The translations under genes and the position numbers were made by a program. A DNA stretch of 64,000 nt from Mactromeris polynyma (Eukaryota; Mollusca; Bivalvia; Venerida; Mactridae). Shown piece by piece: positions 11,925-21,491 of this stretch. Where the stretch lies: NCBI GenBank assembly GCA_032209605.1, contig JASFXZ010000054.1, forward strand, positions 1,178,001-1,242,000, given 5' to 3'. Within the stretch, counting starts at the first letter, position 1; each line of letters starts with the position of its first letter. The notes beneath the pieces are model-generated. The model worked only from the letters and a program-made list of their open reading frames with translations, was not told the DNA's origin and made no database searches.

Positions 11925-13088
11925 TTAGGTTGCAATATCCTCATAAATTGAATTTTGTAACGTTTCTGTAGTTGGACGATAAACTATACTTCGTACAGGT
12001 TCTAAGTAATCAGACATTTCTATGTTTTCTGTAATTGGGTGGTTTTTATTAGAATTGTAGATGGGGTGTCGAATAACAGGTACATGTACATTTCTACATA
12101 ATGTATTGTTCCGTTTCAAACAGGAGATGGAATTATTTATTTGAAAACGTTGCTTCTTGTACTTGAAACATAGCGCTAAAATAACTACTCCAATTATTAA
12201 AACACCTATCCCAATGAAACAGTAATATAGTACACCGTTATTAGATGTGTGGGATTTAGTAGAGTGTAGTAGTGCATTAGTTGTTATACCATGTATGAAA
12301 ACAGTATCTGTACTCTCAGTATAACTGACAGTGATGGAACTGTGAACGGGTTGGTTTGTTGTTGATTGACTCGAACCAGTAGATGTGGTGATGCTAGTCT
12401 GACTTGTTAGTCGACTTGGATGCTGTAAATAGAAATTTACTATCATAAACATGAGCTCCCCTAAAATGATCACGTAATAATATTTATAAAGCTTCACAAA
12501 TTCTGACTACATTTATCATAACATAGAATATACATATATACAGTTAAACCAGGCTTATCCGCAACCTGGTTATACATAATACAGGTTGCCTATAATCAAT
12601 ACTGTTTGTTTAGAGAACTTACTTAAATTAAACACGTTAAGGTTTAAATATGATATACTGAAATGTAATGATAATTAACCTCATCAACTATGCTCTACTT
12701 AGTTATTGTGTATATTAATGATATCACAAATGTGGATTTATATATCAAACAAATCTATACTCACACAGAGAGTTGTAGAATCGACATCTTCAATTACAAC
12801 TTTCACATCATGATCCGTGACAAGATGATCACAAGGAAGCATGGTGTCATAAGCTGAAGACTCAATTATGACTTCTTGAACATGATATGGAAGCTCCACC
12901 TTACTGTTAATCAAAATGTTAAATCTCACTCTTGTTACTAATACATCCAAATTTCCCAACACATATGTTCCTGAGTTTGTAAATTCACACCTAACCTCAG
13001 TGGATATATCACTATCCTTACAATAAATGTTAATATTTACCGCGTTTACAATATAGAAGCTAACAAATAAAAAACACACATAAATCAT
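11925..13088 (-). CDS. Two-exon membrane protein gene, left-arm copy
   Basis: Exon 1 is 13088-12765 and exon 2 is 12422-11925, joined at a GTGAGT donor and a TTTACAG acceptor, both in phase 0. The predicted product is 273 residues and identical to the right-arm copy (18030-19193), where the details are given. A TATA-type sequence lies about 40 bp upstream of the ATG (13128-13133). The same gene therefore sits twice in divergent orientation, one copy per arm. Confidence 0.65.
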
Positions 13089-13127
13089 GATTAGAATCAA
13101 ATGTATCGTTTTCTGCTAAATGTTTTC

Positions 13128-13133
13128 TTTATA
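13128..13133 (-). promoter_or_regulatory. TATA box of left-arm membrane-protein gene
   Basis: TATAAA on the minus strand about 40 bp before the ATG at 13088; conserved at 17985-17990 in the other arm. Spacing allows a very short 5' leader. Confidence 0.45.
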
Positions 13134-13489
13134 CTCTGTTATTATAGAGAGAGAGTAAGTAAATGAAAGGTCAACTGGACAGTGGAACATTTTTGGCACC
13201 ATGCCACTCACTTTGAGAAGCGGTCACAAGTTGGTTAGTTATGTAAGATTTTTCTGCGCAGTAGTAGCGGGACACAGATGGTGGTTATAAGAAGTCACTA
13301 GTTTAAGTGTAAACGTCGTAATAAACATAGAATATTCTGAGACTCCCGCAGTCAAATTTTCCTGTCTTGTTAACTGACTAATCATCACTCATATTACTCA
13401 TCAACGCTTATGATACAGAAAATATATAGACTAGCTATTGACTCATCATTATCCCCCATCAGACCATTTTCAATGATATTTAATCTGTT

Positions 13490-13585
13490 AATAGAAACCA
13501 CCTGTAAACATAGACCACATTTTGCTGTTCTCATGGGTGGTCTTTACAGATAGGTTTGACTGTATATATATATATATATATATTG
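13490..13585. repeat. MITE fragment plus (AT)n, left arm
   Basis: Contains ACCACCTGTAAACATAGACC and GGTCTTTACAGATAGGTTTG followed by ACTGTA and an (AT)n run. This is the same family as the repeat at 30831-30987, where inverted ends of the CAGTC(A/G)AACC type are visible. Mirror copy at 17525-17630 with a longer (AT)n run. Confidence 0.6.
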
Positions 13586-13990
13586 ATTTATAATCTCACA
13601 TTACTGTTTATTTGGAAAATAGTTGTATAAATAATCATGTTTGTGGTTAATAACATTACCTATAACAAAAGGGTGTAATTATAAAACAATGCGTTGGTAT
13701 AGATAAATAATAATATCTGGAATGTTTTCTTAACTGGAACAATTTTAGTAATGTTAGTTTTCGCGCTCTTTTCACAAAATAATAAATGGAGTTGACCACG
13801 ATGTAACTACATAAAGGACAAACGGTTTATTTCTGATAACCTTGGATATTGTAAAAGACGTATCCTTGACCTCTACAAACACATCTTGCTAATTGATATT
13901 CAAATCAGGTGATAAAGAAACTTTGTTATATTCAACCAATTATAAAGTTTGGCGCGAATTTTGACCGGCCGGGTTTGAGTCCTATATAAG

Positions 13991-14667
13991 ATGATGTCGT
14001 CAACTTATCCCCACTCTGTCTTTGATGATCAAAGTAAAATGACTCAATCAATATCAAGAATTAGTAAAGCATATGGTTATAATAATCAGTATGTGGTATC
14101 AATCGTTGGATATATAAAGGAACCATGGGTGTTTATCGATGACAAGAACAGAGGAAATATTTCAATGTCTTTTGAAGTGTTTTCTAAAATACTAAAAGAT
14201 GGACAAGATTTTCAAGATGAGGCTCAAAAGCTAATAGTAAGTTTAATAATTTGTTTTTACTATGTTCACATTTAAATTATTGTTTCTCAATATAACCAAA
14301 ATATAATTGTACAATAGTATTATGATGTTGACACCATCATACTTACTTATTTATTTACAATATGTTCTCATGTATCTTGATTCTGTTTTGTTCTTGGAAA
14401 GCATATCTTTACAGTGTTGATACCTAGTTCTTTCTTCCTAAAGATTCCAATATCCATTATGTATTTGTGTTATAAACATTGGTAATGTATAAACTTTGGC
14501 AAACGCTTGTTTGATGTATATATAAACATATGTATATATAACGTTTTATTATTGTTTATTTTAAGAGACCAACGCTTAGAGCAAAAAGACGGCTCAACGT
14601 GGAAAAAGAAAATGATGATCAACCACCAAAGAAGAAACAAAAACTTGATGAAGGAGCAGCATCAAAC
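13991..14667 (+). pseudogene. Nuclear-type protein gene, left-arm 5' part
   Basis: Exon 1 (13991-14236, 82 codons, MMSSTYPHSVFDDQSK) is intact here and ends at a GTAAGT donor. Exon 2 would start at 14566 after TTTTAAG, in phase 0, reading RPTLRAKRRLNVEKENDDQ, but the arm ends at 14667 and unrelated sequence follows. So this arm has a good exon 1 but lacks the body of exon 2; the other arm has the reverse defect. TATATAAG directly precedes the ATG. The exon 1 segment around PWVFIDDKNRGNISMSFEVF has alternating hydrophobic residues that could form beta strands. A PC4-like DNA-binding fold is a loose possibility only. Confidence 0.5.
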
Positions 14668-14899
14668 GCACTTAGGGAAGTTTTTGTTATTTTGTCACAG
14701 TACATAATATGGTGGTCACTTCGTAATCCATACATGGTATGTTTTGATTGAGTGCTGTTAAGCAATGTGTCTTTGTAATGTTGATGTAAAATTTCTTTCT
14801 TCACTACTGCACGAGAAATACCTTGTATGGATTACGAAGTGACCACCATATTATGTACTGTGACAAAATAACAAAAACTTCCCTAAGTGCGTTTGACGA
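14662..14899. repeat. Inner inverted repeat at the centre edge
   Basis: About 75-bp arms (14662-14738 and about 14821-14899) start TCAAACGCACTTAGGGAAG and face each other across about 80 bp. One or two mismatches are seen. Its first arm overlaps the junction where the left long arm ends, so this looks like a small foldback insertion or a copy of the event that ended the arm. Confidence 0.8.
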
Positions 14900-15955
14900 T
14901 AAACGTTACTGGTTAGATGATGGAATAACCAGTTTAGCCTATGGGCATTATATAATTCCATGACTTTATATGTATTGAATAAAGTCTTTGCTTTGTAAAT
15001 AATTTTGATTTTGATAATTTGGTGTATGTTTTAATCACAATTATTTGTTTGGCTTGTACATAACATTGTTTAGTTCATACAATGCGTAAGGTTTAATTAC
15101 CAGTTGAAGTTAAATATTACATTTTGAGATCATATTTACTGGTTGAATGTTTATGATATGTATTGGTTGGTTTCATATGATCTACGTATAATACATACAT
15201 AGTGTTGATTGTAAATAAAAAGTAATTTGAGAAAAAAAATGTGTCTGTTGTTATTTTATTTTGTTAAAATATAAATGGTTTACAAACATTGAAACACATC
15301 ATATACTTATTTTACTAGATTACATTAGCGTAGATGTGTTCTCTCAGAAAAATAAACCTGCAAGAAACACTTCAATCCTCATTTTAATGCTTTGTTGATA
15401 TCTTTGATAGAATGGTAGACTGTACTAAACGCTGTATTTGGGTGAAAATTTTACCAATACTTTATCTCCATACATCAGCTGTTTATGACGAGTAGATAGT
15501 GCTTTACTACATTAAACTCCACCACTCGCAAACAATGTTTGTATAGTATTGCGGCATGGTCTGACAGCTTTTAACTTGCTCTTGATAAACTTTTGTATAC
15601 ATGTATTGGTGTAACAAATAAACAGAGTTACGATCATGGTCGAGTGGTTAATATACTGGACTCGTGTCTGTAGGATCCTAGTAATTTAGTACTGGTAAAA
15701 GTGCTAACCAAGAAAACCTGTTATGAAACCAGCTGTTGTATATAACTGAAATATCGTTGAAAAGCAGCGTAAAAACTACATAAACAAATGTTTGTTTGCA
15801 AAATACGTCCCACAAAGAAAACTATAAAAAACATAACGATAAGCAACATTTAAATTTAAAACATTTATTAATAAAAGAATATATTTGTTATACAGGTGTA
15901 AAATACAAATTACATTTAAAAGTATACACTATTAACAATTCCTAATACATACAAT
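14900..15955. other. Unique centre of the palindromic element, no gene seen
   Basis: About 1.05 kb of single-copy AT-rich DNA between the inner hairpin and the 3' end of the nuclear-type protein gene. No frame of note. A fragment near 15637-15665 (GTCGAGTGGTTAATATACTG) resembles a tRNA A box, but no B box follows. Confidence 0.5.
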
Positions 15956-17118
15956 CTACATAACATCATTATTTAACAGATTGTCAAAGTTTATTGTGTC
16001 GAACACAAAGTCATTTGTATTTGTGGGTGTAATAGGTGAATACCTATGGGTAGCAATTGTTGATAACGGTTTGGCAATCGGGGCGTTTAGCATTCCTAAA
16101 ATAGTTGATGATCTAGATGCTACGGGTGTTCTAGGAGTTGACAGATGAGAAGCACCAATGAAGTTTGATGGTGGTGTAGATATCACTGGTGTTTGAAGTG
16201 TTGACAAAGATGTGGCACCCATGAAACTTGATGTCAGCATGGATGTCACGGGTGTTGGCGGTTGACTAACAGGCTTAGTCGCCCATGTATTGCCAGTTCT
16301 TATAAGCTTCAACACGTTTGACGTCGGCGTAGTTGTCAAGTGTGTTTGAGGGGATGACAGAGGAGTAGCAACCATAAAATTTGATGTTAACATAGATGTA
16401 TAAGGTGTTCGAAGTGTTGACTGGGGAGCAACACCACTGAGGTTTGATGCTGCTCCTTCATCAAGTTTTTGTTTCTTCTTTGGTGGTTGATCATCATTTT
16501 CTTTTTCCACGTTGAGCCGTCTTTTTGCTCTAAGCGTTGGTCTCTTAAAATAAACAATAATAAAACGTTATATATACATATGTTTATATATACATCAAAC
16601 AAGCGTTTGCCAAAGTTTATACATTACCAATGTTTATAACACAAATACATAATGGATATTGGAATCTTTAGGAAGAAAGAACTAGGTATCAACACTGTAA
16701 AGATATGCTTTCCAAGAACAAAACAGAATCAAGATACATGAGAACATATTGTAAATAAATAAGTAAGTATGATGGTGTCAACATCATAATACTATTGTAC
16801 AATTATATTTTGGTTATATTGAGAAACAATAATTTAAATGTGAACATAGTAAAAACAAATTATTAAACTTACTATTAGCTTTTGAGCCTCATCTTGAAAA
16901 TCTTGTCCATCTTTTAGTATTTTAGAAAACACTTCAAAAGACATTGAATATTTCCTCTGTTCTTGTCATCGATAAACACCCATGGTTCCTTTTTATATCC
17001 AACGATTGATACCACATACTGATTATTATAACCATATGCTTTACTAATTCTTGATATTGATTGAGTCATTTTACTTTGATCATCAAAGACAGAGTGGGGA
17101 TAAGTTGACGACATCATC
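15956..17118 (-). pseudogene. Nuclear-type protein gene, right arm and centre
   Basis: Exon 1 is 17118-16873 and exon 2 is 16543-15956; donor and acceptor are those seen in the left arm. In this copy exon 1 has one T fewer than the left arm (around 16946-16950), which breaks the frame after DDKNRGN. Exon 2 is complete: 195 residues with a nuclear localisation-type stretch (QPPKKKQKL) near its start. About four Ser/Thr/Pro-rich repeats follow, each with a core like TPVTSMLTSSFMGATSLS, and the C-terminus is acidic and hydrophobic (FDTINFDNLL), like an activation segment. The repeats carry many TP and SP sites that kinases could modify. Function unknown; a transcription regulator of the element is my guess. 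Gene conversion between the arms could restore a whole gene. Confidence 0.5.
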
Positions 17119-17522
17119 TTATATAGGACTCAAACCCGGCCGGTCAAAATTCGCGCCAAACTTTATAATTGGTTGAATATAACAAAGTTTCTTTATCACC
17201 TGATTTGAATATCAATTAGCAAGATGTGTTTGTAGAGGTCAAGGATACGTCTTTTACAATATCCAAGGTTATCAGAAATAAACCGTTTGTCCTTTATGTA
17301 GTTACATCGTGGTCAACTCCATTTATTATTTTGTGAAAAGAGCGCGAAAACTAACATTACTAAAATTGTTCCAGTTAAGAAAACATTCCAGATATTATTG
17401 TTTATCTATACCAACGCATTGTTTTATAATTACACCCTTTTGTTATAGGTAATGTTATTAACCACAAACATGATTATTTATACAACTATTTTCCAAATAA
17501 ACAGTAATGTGAGATTATAAAT

Positions 17523-17558
<36 letters not shown>

Positions 17559-17984
17559 TCAAACCTATCTGTAAAGACCACCCATGAGAACAGCAAAATG
17601 TGGTCTATGTTTACAGGTGGTTTCTATTAACAGATTAAATATCATTGAAAATGGTCTGATGGGGGATAATGATGAGTCAATAGCTAGTCTATATATTTTC
17701 TGTATCATAAGCGTTGATGAGTAATATGAGTGATGATTAGTCAGTTAACAAGACAGGAAAATTTGACTGCGGGAGTCTCAGAATATTCTATGTTTATTAC
17801 GACGTTTACACTTAAACTAGTGACTTCTTATAACCACCATCTGTGTCCCGCTACTACTGCGCAGAAAAATCTTCCATAACTAACCAACTTGTGACCGCTT
17901 CTCAAAGTGAGTGGCATGGTGCCAAAACTGTTCCACTGTCCAGTTGACCTTTCATTTACTTACTCTCTCTCTATAATAACAGAG

Positions 17985-17990
17985 TATAAA
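17985..17990 (+). promoter_or_regulatory. TATA box of right-arm membrane-protein gene
   Basis: GTATAAAG 40-45 bp upstream of the ATG at 18030, preceded by a CT-rich stretch. Conserved in the other arm. Confidence 0.45.
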
Positions 17991-18029
17991 GAAAACATTT
18001 AGCAGAAAACGATACATTTGATTCTAATC

Positions 18030-19193
18030 ATGATTTATGTGTGTTTTTTATTTGTTAGCTTCTATATTGTAAACGCGGTAAATATTAACATTTATTGTAA
18101 GGATAGTGATATATCCACTGAGGTTAGGTGTGAATTTACAAACTCAGGAACATATGTGTTGGGAAATTTGGATGTATTAGTAACAAGAGTGAGATTTAAC
18201 ATTTTGATTAACAGTAAGGTGGAGCTTCCATATCATGTTCAAGAAGTCATAATTGAGTCTTCAGCTTATGACACCATGCTTCCTTGTGATCATCTTGTCA
18301 CGGATCATGATGTGAAAGTTGTAATTGAAGATGTCGATTCTACAACTCTCTGTGTGAGTATAGATTTGTTTGATATATAAATCCACATTTGTGATATCAT
18401 TAATATACACAATAACTAAGTAGAGCATAGTTGATGAGGTTAATTATCATTACATTTCAGTATATCATATTTAAACCTTAACGTGTTTAATTTAAGTAAG
18501 TTCTCTAAACAAACAGTATTGATTATAGGCAACCTGTATTATGTATAACCAGGTTGCGGATAAGCCTGGTTTAACTGTATATATGTATATTCTATGTTAT
18601 GATAAATGTAGTCAGAATTTGTGAAGCTTTATAAATATTATTACGTGATCATTTTAGGGGAGCTCATGTTTATGATAGTAAATTTCTATTTACAGCATCC
18701 AAGTCGACTAACAAGTCAGACTAGCATCACCACATCTACTGGTTCGAGTCAATCAACAACAAACCAACCCGTTCACAGTTCCATCACTGTCAGTTATACT
18801 GAGAGTACAGATACTGTTTTCATACATGGTATAACAACTAATGCACTACTACACTCTACTAAATCCCACACATCTAATAACGGTGTACTATATTACTGTT
18901 TCATTGGGATAGGTGTTTTAATAATTGGAGTAGTTATTTTAGCGCTATGTTTCAAGTACAAGAAGCAACGTTTTCAAATAAATAATTCCATCTCCTGTTT
19001 GAAACGGAACAATACATTATGTAGAAATGTACATGTACCTGTTATTCGACACCCCATCTACAATTCTAATAAAAACCACCCAATTACAGAAAACATAGAA
19101 ATGTCTGATTACTTAGAACCTGTACGAAGTATAGTTTATCGTCCAACTACAGAAACTTTACAAAATTCAATTTATGAGGATATTGCAACCTAA
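18030..19193 (+). CDS. Two-exon type I membrane protein with tyrosine motifs, right arm
   Basis: Exon 1, 18030-18353, starts at ATG (MIYVCFLFVSFYIVNAV, a clear signal peptide) and encodes about 90 residues of extracellular domain with five cysteines. It ends TTLC at a GTGAGT donor. Exon 2, 18696-19193, follows a TTCTATTTACAG acceptor in the same phase. It adds a Ser/Thr-rich stalk that would be O-glycosylated, a membrane helix (YYCFIGIGVLIIGVVILALC) and an 80-residue cytoplasmic tail. The tail starts with basic KYKKQR and ends with SDYLEPV and SIYEDIAT. SxYxxI fits the ITIM consensus bound by SH2 phosphatases. The total is 273 residues. I do not recognise the ectodomain; it could be a captured host receptor or a viral glycoprotein. 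Both arm copies are identical and open, unlike the decayed genes around them. The splice model is inferred, not observed. Confidence 0.65.
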
Positions 19194-19228
19194 ACTGTTT
19201 CATTTTATTATGATATGTTTTCTTTCAG

Positions 19229-19449
19229 CGCAAGTAAAAACGTTTAAAATTATCATTCCCATCACCATTACCATCATCATCATCGTTGTCATCGTGGGTG
19301 CTATTATTTTCATTAAATACAGAAGACGACGCAGTGCAACATATCGTGCTGATATTGCTAACATAGCATTCGATGGTTCTGAAAATACCGTTTTTGAGTT
19401 GACTGAAACACACATTGCATCTGTGAAACCATCGATCAAATTGGAATAA
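19229..19449 (+). CDS. Possible alternative transmembrane exon (right arm)
   Basis: A good acceptor (TTTTCTTTCAG, ending 19228) precedes an open frame that reads AQVKTFKIIIPITITIIIIV, then a stop-transfer KYRRRR and a 45-residue tail ending VKPSIKLE. It lies only 35 bp past the stop of the membrane-protein gene. Spliced in place of exon 2's membrane part it would give a second form with a different tail. It could also be a separate small gene from the ATG at 19174, which overlaps the end of exon 2. Identical in both arms. Confidence 0.4.
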
Positions 19450-19466
19450 AGTTTTTTTCATTTCAG

Positions 19467-19594
19467 GTATCATCCTCGCTTTAATCACTTTTGTAGTAGC
19501 GGCTGTGACTAGAATTTTGAGAGATTTTACGGACATTATTCTAGTAACTATAGAAAGATATTTGTATCAAAAACTAATCAGAGCAAACTTGTAA
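19467..19594 (+). CDS. Second possible membrane exon (right arm)
   Basis: Follows another strong acceptor (TTTTTTTCATTTCAG). The frame gives a hydrophobic segment IILALITFVVAAVTRIL and an amphipathic basic end (IERYLYQKLIRANL) before its stop at 19592-19594. It is too short to judge alone. Its value is that three acceptor-led frames in a row (18696, 19229, 19467) each offer a hydrophobic segment, suggesting alternative 3' exons. Mirrored at about 11524-11651. Confidence 0.25.
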
Positions 19595-19737
19595 AAGTTA
19601 TTGTGAAAACTGCTCAAAAATTTTACAAATCCAAAACAATGAAATCAATCATTAACTTTGGTCAAAAAGTTAAACTACTCAACAGACGATATCCAGTTCG
19701 ACAGAGACGTCCAACGGATTTTTATGGAATTAATTAA
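19513..19737 (+). CDS. Basic 74-residue frame, possible exon (right arm)
   Basis: Open from stop to stop in a different frame from the previous entry. It contains RFYGHYSSNYRKIF, many Lys/Arg, and ends RRPTDFYGIN just before the poly-G run. There is no early ATG and no convincing acceptor. Conserved in both arms, but the arms are too similar for conservation to mean selection. Confidence 0.2.
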   Translation, partial: NFERFYGHYSSNYRKIFVSKTNQSKLVKVIVKTAQKFYKSKTMKSIINFGQKVKLLNRRYPVRQRRPTDFYGIN

Positions 19738-19748
19738 GGGGGGGGGGG

Positions 19749-21204
19749 TGCCTCATTTGAACACTCATTATCATTTCACGAAAAGTCATTATCATTACAA
19801 TACCATTTGATATTTTAACTGCGCATTGTTTAAGATAACAATTTGAGTAGCTTCCAATTATGTATGTATCTGTGATTTTGTAGTTTTGTTAGATTAGTGT
19901 TTTATATTTTCATACTGTTTTTAGATTTGTTTAAAATATGTATTGTGATATATCTTAGTTGGTTTAATAGTTTTTTGTTAAAACACCAATCATTTTATGT
20001 AAACTGTGATTCTGTAGTATTGTTTGATTAGTGTTTTATATTTTCATACTGTTTTTTTTACATTTGTTTTTAGGTTTGTTTACTATCATGTAACCTGTGA
20101 ATTTATCGTTTTAATAGGTTAGTGTCTTATGTTTACACTGTTTTTTGTTTACTAAATAGATGTTAAATAATTTGATGTATACTGTGATTATATAGTTTTG
20201 TTTAAAATATGTATTGTGATATGTCTTAGTTGGTTTAATAGTTTTTTGATAAAACACCAATCATTTTATGTAAACTGTGATTCTGTAGTATTGTTCAAGT
20301 TCAAATAAAATTATAAAACTAAGTTATGTTGTACTTTTACACAAATAGTTATGGAAATTTACACAACAACCTTGAACGTTTTCCCGCTTAGATTTTCTTG
20401 ATAATACATACACAATGATACCACCTGAAACTTTGTGACATACATACCATCAAAAATGGTAATCCGCAGTTTTTCCTCCAGGACCAACATTTCACCTGTT
20501 TAAACATGTAAATCTACTTCTATCAGAAAGCGGATAACAACTGTCAATAAGATTAACGCTGAAATATATACACTACGTTTCCAAAATCTGGAACATGGAA
20601 CAAATTTAATGATGATGATCTAAACAAGACAACATAAGTGTAGCGATAACGCTTCACCTGCTCATAGGGTCACATTGCTCTTGTATAATCACCTGCCCGA
20701 CCTATCGGAACACGGTGACCGTAACATATCAAATTTGGTTTATGCAAACTAATGGTTACAAATAAATAGTTATAGGGTCATCATAACATTGACATAACCA
20801 GGACACATGATAACAAGTGCAGCTTATCGGCAATGGGATTGTTGTTCAAACAATGTGGTGGCTTCACTAAACACCTGTGTCTGTACCCGGTCCGCGAATG
20901 CGTAGTGAATTATGTAATGTTTGAGACGAGCTGCGGTCAGTTTATGGTTACGGTGAACAGGTCGCACAGCATGAACTTTAAGTATGTAATATGAGGATGA
21001 CTCTATTCAACCTAGAAACTTCAACAGATAAAAAATGGTTTAATTCTGACGAAGTATAAGTAAAGGGAGACAACTGATGATTATATACTAGTGTAACATA
21101 AGGACAAGGGTGTTAGAGTTATCACTTCTTTGAAGCCTTACAACTTAAATATTGAATCAAACGTTTATAATCTGTAACATCTACAAAAATTAAATGACGA
21201 CGTA
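19749..21204. other. Outer part of right arm, no gene recognised
   Basis: Mirror of 9906-11380: AT-rich, two copies of the 115-bp unit (about 19915-20020 and 20190-20300), no gene. Confidence 0.6.
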
Positions 21205-21434
21205 AGCTGACCTCAACCCGGCAGTCGTGAACTATATTGATTGACCTAGGTTATGCCACTGACCTGATGGGGTGGCCTAGACCTCAATCCGACAATCGTG
21301 ACCTACATTGATTGACCTAGGTTATGGCATTGACCTGATGGGGGTGGCCTAGATCTCAATCCGACAATCGTGACCTACATTGATTGACCTAGGTTATGAC
21401 ATTGACCTGATGAGATGACCTACTGAACCGAATC
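21205..21434. repeat. Tandem repeat near the right arm end
   Basis: Inverse of the three-unit array at 9675-9905, with the shared core TTGACCTAGGTTATG. One position (GCCACTGACC against GCCATTGACC) differs between arms. Confidence 0.85.
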
Positions 21435-21485
21435 TAGGTCTGGAACCGGTGGAACCGGCTCTAAAGAGCCTCTTTTGCTACTACT

Positions 21486-21491
21486 GTGAAC
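21486..21491. repeat. Target-site duplication of the palindromic element, right
   Basis: GTGAAC, identical to 9618-9623. Confidence 0.93.

Larger units (their letters stand above)
9624..14667 (+). repeat. Left arm of the giant inverted repeat
   Basis: Matches 16442-21485 in reverse complement. Coordinates pair with a sum of 31109 at both ends and 31118 in the interior, so only about 9 bp of net length difference accumulates and is then cancelled. The encoded 190-, 120- and 91-residue frames are identical between arms, which implies recent duplication or continuing gene conversion. Confidence 0.95.
9624..21485. mobile_element. Palindromic 11.9-kb insertion with Polinton-like ends
   Basis: The ends are AGTAGTAGCAAAAGAGGCTC and its inverse, with the 6-bp duplication GTGAAC outside. 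Two arms of 5,044 bp (9624-14667 and 16442-21485) are near-identical inverted copies; the differences I saw are single bases and runs of A/T or C/G. The centre is 1,774 bp. A 6-bp duplication and 5'-AG ends are the hallmarks of Polinton/Maverick insertion. Polintons however are 15-20 kb with polymerase, integrase, ATPase and capsid genes, and none of these is visible here. The content is a spliced membrane-protein gene in each arm and a nuclear-type protein gene across the centre. It could be a non-autonomous derivative mobilised by a Polinton-type integrase, an endogenised virus fragment, or an undescribed element class. The position inside a transposase gene shows that it is an insertion, not host sequence. 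Confidence 0.85.
16442..21485 (-). repeat. Right arm of the giant inverted repeat
   Basis: Inverse of 9624-14667 with the same length. Visible differences from the left arm include the 1-base deletion in exon 1 of the nuclear-type gene, a longer (AT)n run at 17527-17555 and scattered single substitutions. Confidence 0.95.

Noticed and set aside
15637..15665. tRNA-like A box in the centre of the palindrome
   Set aside because: No B box at the right distance and no cloverleaf, so not called as a tRNA or SINE.
9624..21485. Endogenous herpesvirus-like origin suggested by large inverted repeats and membrane glycoprotein
   Set aside because: No conserved viral gene (polymerase, capsid, terminase, helicase) can be seen; the 6-bp duplication points to integrase-mediated insertion. 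Kept only as a remote alternative.
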